Source: Rhizobiales bacterium Ga0077524
Lineage (GTDB): Bacteria > Pseudomonadota > Alphaproteobacteria > Rhizobiales > Hyphomicrobiaceae
Length of the DNA stretch: 33,588 nucleotides
Direction of reading: 5' to 3'
NCBI GenBank assembly: GCA_001464755.1
Contig: LNDR01000381.1
Coordinates: 1 to 33,588, forward strand
Positions 1 through 9,031 of this stretch are shown here, piece by piece. The notes under the pieces were generated by a model that was not told the DNA's origin, did not search any database, and saw only the letters and a program-made list of their open reading frames with translations. Both the position numbers and the translations under genes were made by a program. How positions within the stretch are numbered: the first letter of the stretch is position 1; each line of letters starts with the position of its first letter.

Positions 1-3000
1 TTTGCGGCCTCGTCAAGGCGTTCGGGCGGTAACTCCATCAGGTTCGGACCGTCCGTCCACAGCAGCGCGGCCCGGATTGTGCGGCCTGGGAAGATGCGGG
101 CAACCGCAAGGCGATAGGCCGCGAGCTGCAGAACGTAGGCATCGGCCACCTGGGCAACATCGGTCGGCGGCGGCCGGTTGGTCTTGAAATCGATGATCAG
201 AACCTCGTGATCGGTCGCAACCAGCCGGTCGATCTGCCCGGTCAGGCGCACCACCTGCCCTTTGCCGTCGGGCGGTGCCAGTTCGGCTGCGATCGGAACC
301 TCGGCCCGGCTGTCGGGACCGAACACGGCGGCAAAGCCGGGCTGCGCGAGCACGGCCAGCGTCTCAGCCGTGATGCTGGCGCGAGCGCGCACCGAGAGCC
401 CCTCGGCCCGCGCCTGCTCGGGTGCGATCCCTGGCAAATGCTGCAGGAGCGCGTGCGTGAGAGTGCCACGCAGGAAACGGTTGGCGTCGGCAAGGACGGT
501 CGGCGAGGGTGCCGCAGGCTCGTCGGCAGGGCGCGGCGCGCGTGGCAACTCGACCGGATCGCCCTCGCTGTCGGACTCGAGCGGAGCCAGCCGTGACGGC
601 GCAAGCGGCACGGCAATTCCCGGCTCACGGGGCGCCTTGGTGCGCGCCCACTCCGGCGGCGCGATTGCATCCACGATGGCGTGCGCCTTGGTCTTGGCTG
701 CCTCCGGCTCGCGCGTTTGTGCCGCCTCCAGCCGGCGGACGGTGTGACCCGACGCGTCGGTTGTCTGGACGAGGGCGCCGGCAAGGCCCGCGCCGATGGC
801 GTCGTACCAGCAACCGGCGTCGCGACCACGTCCCCCCTCGAAGCCGCACACGTAGAGCCTATCCCGCGCCCGCGTCAGGGCCACGTAGAGCAGGCGGTTG
901 TGCTCCTCGGTCTCTCTCTGCCTGGCGGCCTGACGTGCCTTGGTTACGGCCTCAACGCTGGAGGTACCCTTGACCGGCCACAGGAACGGCTGCGCGCTCA
1001 GGCCCATGGGGAGGCGCATGTCGGGAAAGGTGACGAGGCCACCAGGCCGTCCGGCATTAACCCCCGCGCAGGTGTCGGGCAGGATCACGACGGGTGCCTC
1101 GAGACCTTTCGAGCCGTGCACGGTCATGACGCGGACCTCGCCGCGCCCGTGCTCCATGTCGCGCTTGATGTCGCGGTCGGAGGCTCGCAGCCAATCCATG
1201 AAGCCTTGCAGCGAGGGGGGCGCCTGCTCGTCATAGGCGAGTGCCAGCGAGACGAGCTCGTCGAGCGAGTCGGCTGCCTCCGGCCCAAGACGGCCGAGCA
1301 GTTTGGCGCGCATGCCGTCGTGCACCAGCACCTCGACCAGGAACTCGTAGGGCGGCACCACGTCGGCGCGCGACCGCCAGCGTTTGAGCTGGTCGGCGGC
1401 GGGTGCGAAGTGAACATCCGTCTTGGCCGCCGCCAGCAATGCCGACCACAGCGAGCCTCGCCGCTTCGGGGCGAGGCGAAGGAGATCGTTATCGTCGAGG
1501 CCGAAGAGGGGGCTTTTCAGCACCGAGGCAAGTGCCAGATCGTCCTCGGGCAGGAGCAAGACATCGGCGAGCGCCATTAGATCGAGCACGGCCAGCTGAT
1601 CGGCGAGCCGCAACCGGTCGGCACCGGCCACAGGCACGCCCCGCTTTTTCAGGGTCGACACCATCAGATCGGCAAACGGACGCCTGCGGCGAACCAGGAT
1701 CAGAATGTCGCCGTAGCCGACAGGGCGCCCCTCGGAGGGCAGCATCTCGCCGCTGTCCACCCATCCGGCGATCGTGTCGGCAATCCGCTCTGCCAGCCGT
1801 ATCGCAGGCGCGGACTGCGCCACCTCCTCCAAAGGCTGCCAGGCTGGAGCAGGCTCGGTGTCGTCGGGTTTCTCCGTCTCCCAAAGCTCCACGAGCCCCG
1901 CCATGCCGAATCGATGCGCGGTGTGCTGAGGCACGTCTCCCGACGATGTAAGACCAGCCGCCCGGCCGGCGTCGGCAAACACGCGATCGACGGCCTCGAG
2001 CACCGGTGCCACGGTTCGGAACGAAAGCGTCAGTGGCACGCGCTCGAACTGGAGGCCGGCGGCGTGTGCCATGGTCTCGAATAGCTGGCCTTTTTCCGCG
2101 AACATCTTCGGCGCGGCGCCCTGGAAACCGTAGATCGATTGCTTCTCGTCGCCGACCGCGAACACCGTGCGCGGCACGCCGGTGTCGAGCTGCCGCGCGC
2201 CGACGCCCGAGAGGAACTCCTGCGCCAGGGCCTCGACGACGCGCCATTGGGTGGGACTCGTGTCTTGCGCCTCGTCGACCAGGATGTGGTCGAGGCCGCC
2301 GTCGAGCTTATAGAGCACCCATTGGGCGTCATGGTTGTCGCCGAGCAGCGATCCGGCGGCGCGAATGAGGTCGTCGAAATCGAGCGCAGCGCGCTGGGCC
2401 TTGAGTGCGTGATAGCGCTGCATGGCGGCCTCCGCGAGGCGCATCACCGCCACGGTGGCATCGGCAACGGCGAGGCAGCCGAGCTTCTGCTTCAGCTCGA
2501 TGAATTCGGTCTGCGCGGATTCCAGGCTCGCGGCGAGGTCGGGATTGGCTGTCTTGAGCTTCGCCGTCAGCAGGCGGCTCCGCGGCTCGCCCTTGCTGGT
2601 CAGGAGGTATCCTTGCAGCGCGTTGATCCGAGCCTCGTCGCTGCCCGCCGCGATCGCATCGGCAATCGTCGCGGCATGATCCTGGTCCGACGGGGTTCCG
2701 CCTCGCAGAACGTCGCGGGTGCGAGTGAGCTGTGCTGCTTTCAGCACATTGGCGCATCGGCTTTGGATCGCATCGGCCGAGTCGGCGGCATCGAGCCCCA
2801 GCGAGCCGCGGTAGAGCATCGTGATCGCGTCGTATCCTCGCAACGCACCATGCTCGAAGCGGGAGGCCTGCTCCAGCCAGTCGGCTTTCGCCATGGCATC
2901 GGCGAGTATCCGATCGAAGCCGTCGTCGACAGCATAGCGCACGGCTGTCGCAAGGGCTTGGCCAAGCGCGCCCGTCGGCTCGCCTATTGCGATCTCGAGG

Positions 3001-3518
3001 ACATGCGTCGTCGCCGCGCGAATGAGCGACGCCTTGGTCGCATCGTCGAGAATGGCGAAGCCCGGCGGCACTGAGGCCTCGAGCGGAAATCGTTGCAGCA
3101 GGCGCTCGCAGAAGGCGTGGATGGTCTGCACCTTGAGACCGCCCGGCGTCTCGATCGCCCGGGTGAAAAGATCGCGCGCCCGGCCCGTCTCGTCAGCAGT
3201 GGGAGCGCGCTCCAAAAGGCCGGAGAGCGCGTCGTGCAGGTGCTTGTCGTCGGCCGTCACCCATCGCGACAGTCGATCGAACACCCGCGAAGACATCTCC
3301 GCTGCTGCGGCCTTGGTGTACGTGAGGCAGAGCAGCCGCTCGGGCGGGGTGCCGGCCACCAGCAGGCGCAACACGCGCGTCGTGAGGACGTGCGTCTTGC
3401 CGGTGCCGGCGTTGGCTGAGACCCAGGCCGACACGCTCGGATCGGCGGCCAGCGCCTGCCGGCGGCTCGTGATGTGCACCTCGGTGGCGAGTTGCGGGGG
3501 AAGCGGCGGTTTTGTCAT
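1..3518 (-). CDS. addA: Double-strand break repair helicase-nuclease AddA (3' end cut by window edge)
   Basis: AddA is the UvrD-like helicase and nuclease subunit of AddAB, which resects double-strand breaks to load RecA. About 1172 codons are open and no stop is reached before the left edge, so only the last few codons are probably missing (family about 1150-1180 aa). Visible in order: Walker A SANAGTGKT (Lys about 41), Walker B LVDEAQD (about 412-418), motif III GDEKQSIYGFQGA, motif IV LSFRT, motif V MTVHGSKGLE, motif VI YVALTRA, and the C-terminal RecB-type nuclease motif IIDFKTNRP (Asp about 1110) followed by QLAAYRL. The ATG at 3518 lies in a 4-base ATGA overlap with the addB stop, which implies translational coupling. 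All key helicase and nuclease residues appear intact. Confidence 0.95.
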   Translation of the reverse strand, partial: MTKPPLPPQLATEVHITSRRQALAADPSVSAWVSANAGTGKTHVLTTRVLRLLVAGTPPERLLCLTYTKAAAAEMSSRVFDRLSRWVTADDKHLHDALSGLLERAPTADETGRARDLFTRAIETPGGLKVQTIHAFCERLLQRFPLEASVPPGFAILDDATKASLIRAATTHVLEIAIGEPTGALGQALATAVRYAVDDGFDRILADAMAKADWLEQASRFEHGALRGYDAITMLYRGSLGLDAADSADAIQSRCANVLKAAQLTRTRDVLRGGTPSDQDHAATIADAIAAGSDEARINALQGYLLTSKGEPRSRLLTAKLKTANPDLAASLESAQTEFIELKQKLGCLAVADATVAVMRLAEAAMQRYHALKAQRAALDFDDLIRAAGSLLGDNHDAQWVLYKLDGGLDHILVDEAQDTSPTQWRVVEALAQEFLSGVGARQLDTGVPRTVFAVGDEKQSIYGFQGAAPKMFAEKGQLFETMAHAAGLQFERVPLTLSFRTVAPVLEAVDRVFADAGRAAGLTSSGDVPQHTAHRFGMAGLVELWETEKPDDTEPAPAWQPLEEVAQSAPAIRLAERIADTIAGWVDSGEMLPSEGRPVGYGDILILVRRRRPFADLMVSTLKKRGVPVAGADRLRLADQLAVLDLMALADVLLLPEDDLALASVLKSPLFGLDDNDLLRLAPKRRGSLWSALLAAAKTDVHFAPAADQLKRWRSRADVVPPYEFLVEVLVHDGMRAKLLGRLGPEAADSLDELVSLALAYDEQAPPSLQGFMDWLRASDRDIKRDMEHGRGEVRVMTVHGSKGLEAPVVILPDTCAGVNAGRPGGLVTFPDMRLPMGLSAQPFLWPVKGTSSVEAVTKARQAARQRETEEHNRLLYVALTRARDRLYVCGFEGGRGRDAGCWYDAIGAGLAGALVQTTDASGHTVRRLEAAQTREPEAAKTKAHAIVDAIAPPEWARTKAPREPGIAVPLAPSRLAPLESDSEGDPVELPRAPRPADEPAAPSPTVLADANRFLRGTLTHALLQHLPGIAPEQARAEGLSVRARASITAETLAVLAQPGFAAVFGPDSRAEVPIAAELAPPDGKGQVVRLTGQIDRLVATDHEVLIIDFKTNRPPPTDVAQVADAYVLQLAAYRLAVARIFPGRTIRAALLWTDGPNLMELPPERLDEAA

Positions 3519-6500
3519 GTGCCGCTCCCGCTACCCGTATCGCTGGTCCATTCGCCGATGCGGGCGAGGTGGGCATAGTCGTCGTAGCTGTAGTCGAAGC
3601 GCCGCCGCCGCAAGGCCCGATACGGCGTCGCCTCGTCGTCGAACCGCGCGACGAGCTTCTGCAACTCGGCGAACGCGGTGGCGCCGATCTCGCTCACCGT
3701 TTTGTCCTTCGGCGCGATACGGCATTCCTCGCCGGGCGGCTCACCGCCGGTGGCGCGGATATAGCGCAGTGCGGTCACGATCGCGGCGTCGATCTGCGGG
3801 AAGACGCCGGCTGCAGCCATCGCGGCCTCGAGCGGCAGTTGCGGCGCCTCGCCGGCCACGACCTCGCCGGTTTTCGGCAATGTTCCGGTCTTGTAGTCCG
3901 TGATCACGATACCCGCGGGCTCGATGTCGATGCGGTCGGCCCTTGCTGTCAGCTCGAACCGGCCGCCCGGGGCGTCGAATCCCAGCTTGCCGTCGATCTC
4001 GACCAGCCGTCGCGAGCCCTCCGTCCGCCGCGCCGGCTCCGTCTCCGCAAACCAGTGTGCGAAGCGGAGCAGGCGCGGGCGCCAGAACGCCTTGACGCGC
4101 GGCTCGCGGCCGAGCTCTCCAATCACCTCGTCGGCAATCGCCATGAAGTCGCCGACAACATTGCCGGGCATCTCGACGGGATAGCGCCGCGTAAAGCGCG
4201 CGAGGGCCTCGTGCACGATCTGCCCGCGCTCCGAAGGGCCGGGCTCCTGGCCGAGGGAGGGGAGCGCCTCGAGCTGGAGAATACGACGCGCAAAGATGGC
4301 GTAAGGGTTGGCGAGCCACGTCTCGACATCCGAGACGGACGCGCGGCGGGGGCGCAACGCCAACGCAGGCGTCGGCGCGGGCGGGTCGATCGGCTTCGTC
4401 GGCACCGGCAGGTCGCGGGCGCGGCCCCAGGCGACCCATGGCGTTGAAGGCGCAAGCGCGCCCTCGAGCCCGAGGCCACCGAGCAGCGCATTCAGGCGCA
4501 GCAGCCAGCGCGAGGCAACCATCGGCACGCCGCCGACCTTGTTCGCCCGCGTCAGGTAGACCTTTTCGGCCCCGAGCAGCGTCGCGACGTCGTGCGCCGC
4601 ACGGCCCGTCTCCTCCTCGGGGCTCGGCAAGCCGAGCGTCGCCCGCATTTGCCGATTGAGCCACGGGCCCGGATCCGAGGCCTTCGGCCAGACGCCCTCG
4701 TTGAGCGAGCCGAGCACGACCACGTCCGGCTGATGGAGGCGCGCCTCGTAAGGCCCCCAGATCGACAGTCGAGGGTGGCGCGGCACCCTCGTTCGGATGC
4801 TCTCACTCCCGACGAGCGTGCGAAAGAAGTCGGGGTAGTCCGCCATCCGAAGCGACGGCTGGCTCATCTCTTCATTCATCAGTCTCGCGAGGAGTAGCGA
4901 GGCCGCGGCCCCTTCGTCGCGATCCCAGAGCGGCGAGCCGGCACCCGCGCCGCCGGATTCCCGATCTCCGACCTCCGTCTCCACCGGCTGGGCGATTGCC
5001 TCGGCCACGCCGACGTGCACCCGCACGATCTCGGCCAGCGGGCGCGCCGCGCCGGCATCCTCCAGCGCGAGGAGGGGGGCCATCGCAACTCCAAGCCGGC
5101 TCACGATATCGCGCAGCGCGTTCCAGTCGGCTTCCTTCATCCGAGTGACCGAGCGATGCCGCCGCCCACCTCCACTGACATCGAGCCGCGCCCGCTCGAC
5201 CGCCTCCTCGAGGCTCCACAATCCGCGACCGAGGTAAGTCGTCCTCAGCGCGGCAACCTCCAGATTGCGCGCCCCGCGCCGGACATCGCCCGCGCTGAGG
5301 CCAAGCCTCGTCAGCGGATGCTTCAGCAGGGCCATGAGCGCAGCGGGCGCAAAGTCCGACTGAAGCGCATTGGCGACGAGGTCGAGAAACGCGCCGGGCA
5401 CCGTCTTGGCGAACGGCCGGCCGGCCGAATCGTCGACCCGTATGCCCCACGCCTCGAGCCGCGCCGCCACACGGCGCGCCAGCAGCCGGTCCGGCGAGAC
5501 GAGCGCGGCCGTGCGCCCTGGCGTCTCGAGCGCCTCGCGAAGGATCAGCGCCACCACCTCCGCCTCGTCCTCGGCCGTCGCGGTCTCGACGAGGTCGACG
5601 TTGGCGAGCGCCCGTCGCAGAGCCTCGATGTCCGCTTCGTCCTTCAGGCGGCGCCAGCCGACCATCGAACCCGTGGGCCGCATGGCCTCGCTGATCAGCC
5701 TGTTGCGCTGGACGCGATCGGGCGGGAGCCGGGCTCCGGGCAATTCGCCCACCTCGCCGCGCGTCAGGCCGAGCTGTGCGACGAGGCGCGCGAGCCCATG
5801 CTGGGGATGCTCCGGGTGCTTCTCGGCCAGCCGGCCGAAGCTGTCGTCGTCGAGGTCGGTGTCCAGGCCGGGAAGAACGATGGCGCCGTTGGGGAGGCGG
5901 GCCACGGCACGCATCAGCTCCGCCGTCGCCGGCACGGAGCCGGTGACGCCCGCGACGATCACGGGGAAGTCGGGTGGGGAAGCGGTCAGCCGCCCGGCTT
6001 CGGCAAGGATTAGCCGGTTTCGGCGGTCGGCGGGCGAAATGAGGCTATTGCTGGCGAGATGCTCAGGCCAGAACTCCGTGACGATCCTGAGAAACTCGAG
6101 CGTCTGCTGCCAATGCGCGGAGTAGTCGTCCGGCACCAGATCGGCCAGCCTGTCGAGGGCTACGTTCTCGGTCTCGACGGCATCGATCAGCCGCGCAAGC
6201 TCCGTCGCAAGCCGCGCCGCCTGGGCCGGCGTGGTCGCCCCCGCACCCGCCACGGGCGCCATGGCGGCGGCATCGGGATCGCTACCGGTTGCAGCCGCGC
6301 GCATGGCCCGCGACCAGGCGCGCACCAGCTCGGTCAAAAGCAGCGTTCGCTCCAGTGCTCCGATGACGGGCGGCAGCGATAGCTCGGCGCTTCCGATGGT
6401 GGCCCCCGCGCTCGCGCTCTCGATGAGGCCCAGGTCCTCCTGCCCCTCCGCGATGGGTCGGATGGCCGGCAGGAGCATCGCGCCGCCGCCGGCTGCGGCG

Positions 6501-6703
6501 AGGAAAGCCTCTTGCAGCGTGCGGGCCGCGCGCCGGGTCGGCATCAGGATGGTCCAGGCCGGAAGGTCGATGAGCCGAGGCTTCTCTCCACCCGGCCGCG
6601 GCAAGTCTCCCGCGAGGATTGCTTCTGCCAGCGCGACCAGGAATGGCCGGCCAGGCGGAACCGTGAAGACGTTGCCTCGGGTGCCAGACTCGCGTTGGCT
6701 CAT
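3515..6703 (-). CDS. addB: Double-strand break repair protein AddB
   Basis: AddB is the second subunit of the AddAB helicase-nuclease; it carries a degenerate helicase body and a second nuclease domain. The protein is 1062 aa, normal for alphaproteobacterial AddB. The N-terminal part has PTRRAARTLQEAF, typical of the family, and the C-terminal part has a PD-(D/E)XK nuclease core with ARADRID followed by ITDYKTGTLP (Asp about 936) and PQLPLEAAMA. The frame stays open up to 6835, but the start at 6703 (MSQRESG) is preferred because it forms an ATGA overlap with the murU stop; the longer version would run deep into murU. The stop overlaps the addA start in the same way. Confidence 0.95.
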   Translation of the reverse strand: MSQRESGTRGNVFTVPPGRPFLVALAEAILAGDLPRPGGEKPRLIDLPAWTILMPTRRAARTLQEAFLAAAGGGAMLLPAIRPIAEGQEDLGLIESASAGATIGSAELSLPPVIGALERTLLLTELVRAWSRAMRAAATGSDPDAAAMAPVAGAGATTPAQAARLATELARLIDAVETENVALDRLADLVPDDYSAHWQQTLEFLRIVTEFWPEHLASNSLISPADRRNRLILAEAGRLTASPPDFPVIVAGVTGSVPATAELMRAVARLPNGAIVLPGLDTDLDDDSFGRLAEKHPEHPQHGLARLVAQLGLTRGEVGELPGARLPPDRVQRNRLISEAMRPTGSMVGWRRLKDEADIEALRRALANVDLVETATAEDEAEVVALILREALETPGRTAALVSPDRLLARRVAARLEAWGIRVDDSAGRPFAKTVPGAFLDLVANALQSDFAPAALMALLKHPLTRLGLSAGDVRRGARNLEVAALRTTYLGRGLWSLEEAVERARLDVSGGGRRHRSVTRMKEADWNALRDIVSRLGVAMAPLLALEDAGAARPLAEIVRVHVGVAEAIAQPVETEVGDRESGGAGAGSPLWDRDEGAAASLLLARLMNEEMSQPSLRMADYPDFFRTLVGSESIRTRVPRHPRLSIWGPYEARLHQPDVVVLGSLNEGVWPKASDPGPWLNRQMRATLGLPSPEEETGRAAHDVATLLGAEKVYLTRANKVGGVPMVASRWLLRLNALLGGLGLEGALAPSTPWVAWGRARDLPVPTKPIDPPAPTPALALRPRRASVSDVETWLANPYAIFARRILQLEALPSLGQEPGPSERGQIVHEALARFTRRYPVEMPGNVVGDFMAIADEVIGELGREPRVKAFWRPRLLRFAHWFAETEPARRTEGSRRLVEIDGKLGFDAPGGRFELTARADRIDIEPAGIVITDYKTGTLPKTGEVVAGEAPQLPLEAAMAAAGVFPQIDAAIVTALRYIRATGGEPPGEECRIAPKDKTVSEIGATAFAELQKLVARFDDEATPYRALRRRRFDYSYDDYAHLARIGEWTSDTGSGSGT

Positions 6704-7434
6704 GGCGTCGTCTCCCCCGCGTCGCGCGCGATCAGTGCCTCTGCCGCAGCCAGCGCCGCCGGATCGCCGACGTGCATCCAGGTGCCGGTGAGCCGAACAC
6801 CGAAGAGCCGTCCCTCGGCCATTGCACGATCCCACACCCGGTTGAGCGAGAAGGGCCCGTCCGGCACGTCGCGCATCAGACGCGCCGTTGCGATCGAGAC
6901 GCCCGCAAACACCAGATCGGCCATCTCGCCTTTGGCGACACGCCGCAGCCGGCCATCGGCCTCGAGATGAAAATCGCCCCTGCCGGAATAGCCGAGGCTG
7001 GTCGCTCGATCAGCGAGCAGCAGAAGGGCGTCCATCCGTTGCTCGTCCATCGTTTCGGCGAGGTGCCGCAGGTTCGAGGCGCCGACCTCGATCCACACGC
7101 TGTCCGAGTTGTGGATCAGGAAAGGCTTGGCACCGAGCAGGGGCATGGCCTTTGCGACACCACCACCCGTATCGAGCAGGCGGTCACGTTCGTCTGAGAT
7201 GACGATCTGCGGGTGGCGCCTGTGCCGCAGATGCAACTCGATGGCGTCGGCGAGATAATGCACATTGACAACCGCCTCGCCGATGCCGGCCGCGGCGATG
7301 CGCTCGAGGACATGATCCAGCAACGGCCGGCCCGCGAGTGCCACCATCGGCTTCGGAAGCCGATCTGTGAGGGGCTTCATGCGCGTGCCGAGGCCGGCCG
7401 CCAGCACGAAGGCCTTGTCGAGGCGAAGGCTCAT
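6700..7434 (-). CDS. murU: N-acetylmuramate-1-phosphate uridylyltransferase (MurU-type nucleotidyltransferase)
   Basis: MurU converts MurNAc-1-phosphate and UTP to UDP-MurNAc, bypassing de novo UDP-MurNAc synthesis and its fosfomycin-sensitive step. The 244-aa protein begins with the sugar-nucleotidyltransferase signature LAAGLGTRMKPLT...LPKPM (residues about 11-30) and continues with VVNVHYLAD, a GGG loop near LLDTGGGVAK, and NSDSVW as the metal-binding Asp region. The MurU assignment rather than a generic NTP-transferase rests on its neighbour: the gene immediately upstream carries an AmgK kinase domain that makes the MurU substrate. It lies 52 bases after that gene and overlaps addB by 4 bases. 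Confidence 0.85.
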   Translation of the reverse strand: MSLRLDKAFVLAAGLGTRMKPLTDRLPKPMVALAGRPLLDHVLERIAAAGIGEAVVNVHYLADAIELHLRHRRHPQIVISDERDRLLDTGGGVAKAMPLLGAKPFLIHNSDSVWIEVGASNLRHLAETMDEQRMDALLLLADRATSLGYSGRGDFHLEADGRLRRVAKGEMADLVFAGVSIATARLMRDVPDGPFSLNRVWDRAMAEGRLFGVRLTGTWMHVGDPAALAAAEALIARDAGETTP

Positions 7435-7486
7435 GTTTGCCGCGTCCCGCTGTCATCCCGTCAGAGAGGCCGTGCCCCGTTCGTCT

Positions 7487-9031
7487 TCAGATGCGAATGG
7501 TCGTTTGACGAAGCGTCTCGGAAAAGTGGACCTCATACCATGCCTTGAGGGCTGCCAAGTCGGGGTGGGCGAGATTGCGTCCCAGATAATCCCAAGTGCG
7601 GCTCATGTGCCTCAGGTAGCCCGGCTTGCCATCGCGGCGCAGGAGGCGAACCCACAGTCCGATCAGACGCGTGTTGCGCTGGGCGCCGAATGCCGCGTAG
7701 GTCGCGAGAAAGCGCTCGCGGTCGAAACCGGGCTCGAGGCGGGCCACCTCGCGCAGATAGCGCTCACGCTCCGCAGTCTCGATCTCGACCGGCACGTCGA
7801 TCCGTGCGTCCTGCAGCAGGGAGACCAGATCCAGCGCCCAGGGCTCGGCCAGCGCGTCCTGGAAGTCGATAACGCCGACCTGCGCGCCAGGCGGCCGTTC
7901 GGGCAGCCAGAACAGGTTCGGCGAGTGGAAGTCGCGCAGGAAAAGCCCCGGCGGCTCGGCGAGCAGACGGTCGAGCACCGGCGCCCATAAGGCACGCAGC
8001 TCCTGCCGGATCGCGTCCGGTGCGGGTCCACCCTTCACCTCGGGCCAGTACCAATCGAGGATGAGATCGATCTCGATGCCGAGCGCCGTACCGTCGAAAC
8101 GGGGAAGACGATAGACCGCGCCACCGGGCAACGGCAGCACGTCCGGGAGCGGCGTGCGGCGCAGCCTGAGCAGCAGGTCCACGGCGGCCCCCCAGAGCCG
8201 ACCTTGCGGCACGCCGACCTCGAGTGCGCGACCGAAAGTCAGATCGCCCAGGTCCTCCAGCAGCAGCAGCCCCTGCTCCAGATCGGCTGCGTGAATGGCA
8301 GGTGCCGAAACACCGGCCGCCGCGAGGGCCTGGCCGATGGCCACGAACGGACCCACATCCTCGGCGAGATGTGCGATTCGGCTGTAGGGGAGCCCATTCA
8401 GGACCGGCGGTCCGTCGGGCATCCGCGGCGCATCCATAAGAACGAGGCTCGTGCCGCTCGCGCAAACGCGCGCGTAGGACCGCGCCGAGGCATCGCCCTG
8501 GAGATACGAGATCCGCTCAAGCCTTGTGCCTTGCGGCAGGGCGCGGGACAGAAAGCCGTGGATGAGCCTGATGCGCTCGAGCCTCGGCGCCCAGCTGCCG
8601 AGACCTGTGAGCACCAGGTTACGCAAGCTCGGGGCCGGGCCCGCGTCGATCGCGATTTCGAGACGGTCGGCCGGCATGTCGTCCTCGGCGCGATCCGGCC
8701 ATTCGACGATGGCAGCGCCTCCGGCGAGTGCTTCCTCGAAGCCGACTTCGACCAGGTCGCCAGGGTCCGCGATCCGATAAAGATCGAAGTGCCCCACAGC
8801 AAGGCGTGGGGTGACGTAGGGCTGCACGATTGGAAATGTGGGGCTCGGCACCTCGGCGTCGGCATCCGCGAGGAGGGCTCGGATCAGCGCTCGGGCCAGC
8901 GTCGTCTTGCCGGCCCCGAGATCGCCCCGCAGCAGAACCGCGTCTCCTGCCTTGAGCTTGAGGGCCACCAGCTCGGCGAGGCGCTCGACATCTGCCGTAT
9001 CGAGCCCGGCCAGATGCCAGGCGCGGGTCAT
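7487..9031 (-). CDS. Fusion of TsaE (t6A biosynthesis ATPase) and AmgK-type sugar kinase
   Basis: This 514-aa protein joins two unrelated functions. Residues 1 to about 150 are TsaE, the ATPase of the threonylcarbamoyladenosine (t6A37) tRNA-modification complex: Walker A GDLGAGKTT (Lys42), the PSPTF loop, HFDLYRI, and EWPDR. From about residue 165 the chain is an aminoglycoside-phosphotransferase-fold kinase of the AmgK group (anomeric MurNAc/GlcNAc kinase), with catalytic motif LRDFHSPNLFWL (Asp367, Asn372) and the metal-binding VIDFQDA. The His that precedes the catalytic Asp in many members of the fold (HGD) is Leu-Arg here, resembling the RDxH form of AmgK. ATG 9031 overlaps the divL stop by 4 bases. 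There is no stop or internal start with a good ribosome site between the domains, so a single polypeptide is expected. I know such fusions from Hyphomicrobiales annotations. Confidence 0.88.
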   Translation of the reverse strand: MTRAWHLAGLDTADVERLAELVALKLKAGDAVLLRGDLGAGKTTLARALIRALLADADAEVPSPTFPIVQPYVTPRLAVGHFDLYRIADPGDLVEVGFEEALAGGAAIVEWPDRAEDDMPADRLEIAIDAGPAPSLRNLVLTGLGSWAPRLERIRLIHGFLSRALPQGTRLERISYLQGDASARSYARVCASGTSLVLMDAPRMPDGPPVLNGLPYSRIAHLAEDVGPFVAIGQALAAAGVSAPAIHAADLEQGLLLLEDLGDLTFGRALEVGVPQGRLWGAAVDLLLRLRRTPLPDVLPLPGGAVYRLPRFDGTALGIEIDLILDWYWPEVKGGPAPDAIRQELRALWAPVLDRLLAEPPGLFLRDFHSPNLFWLPERPPGAQVGVIDFQDALAEPWALDLVSLLQDARIDVPVEIETAERERYLREVARLEPGFDRERFLATYAAFGAQRNTRLIGLWVRLLRRDGKPGYLRHMSRTWDYLGRNLAHPDLAALKAWYEVHFSETLRQTTIRI

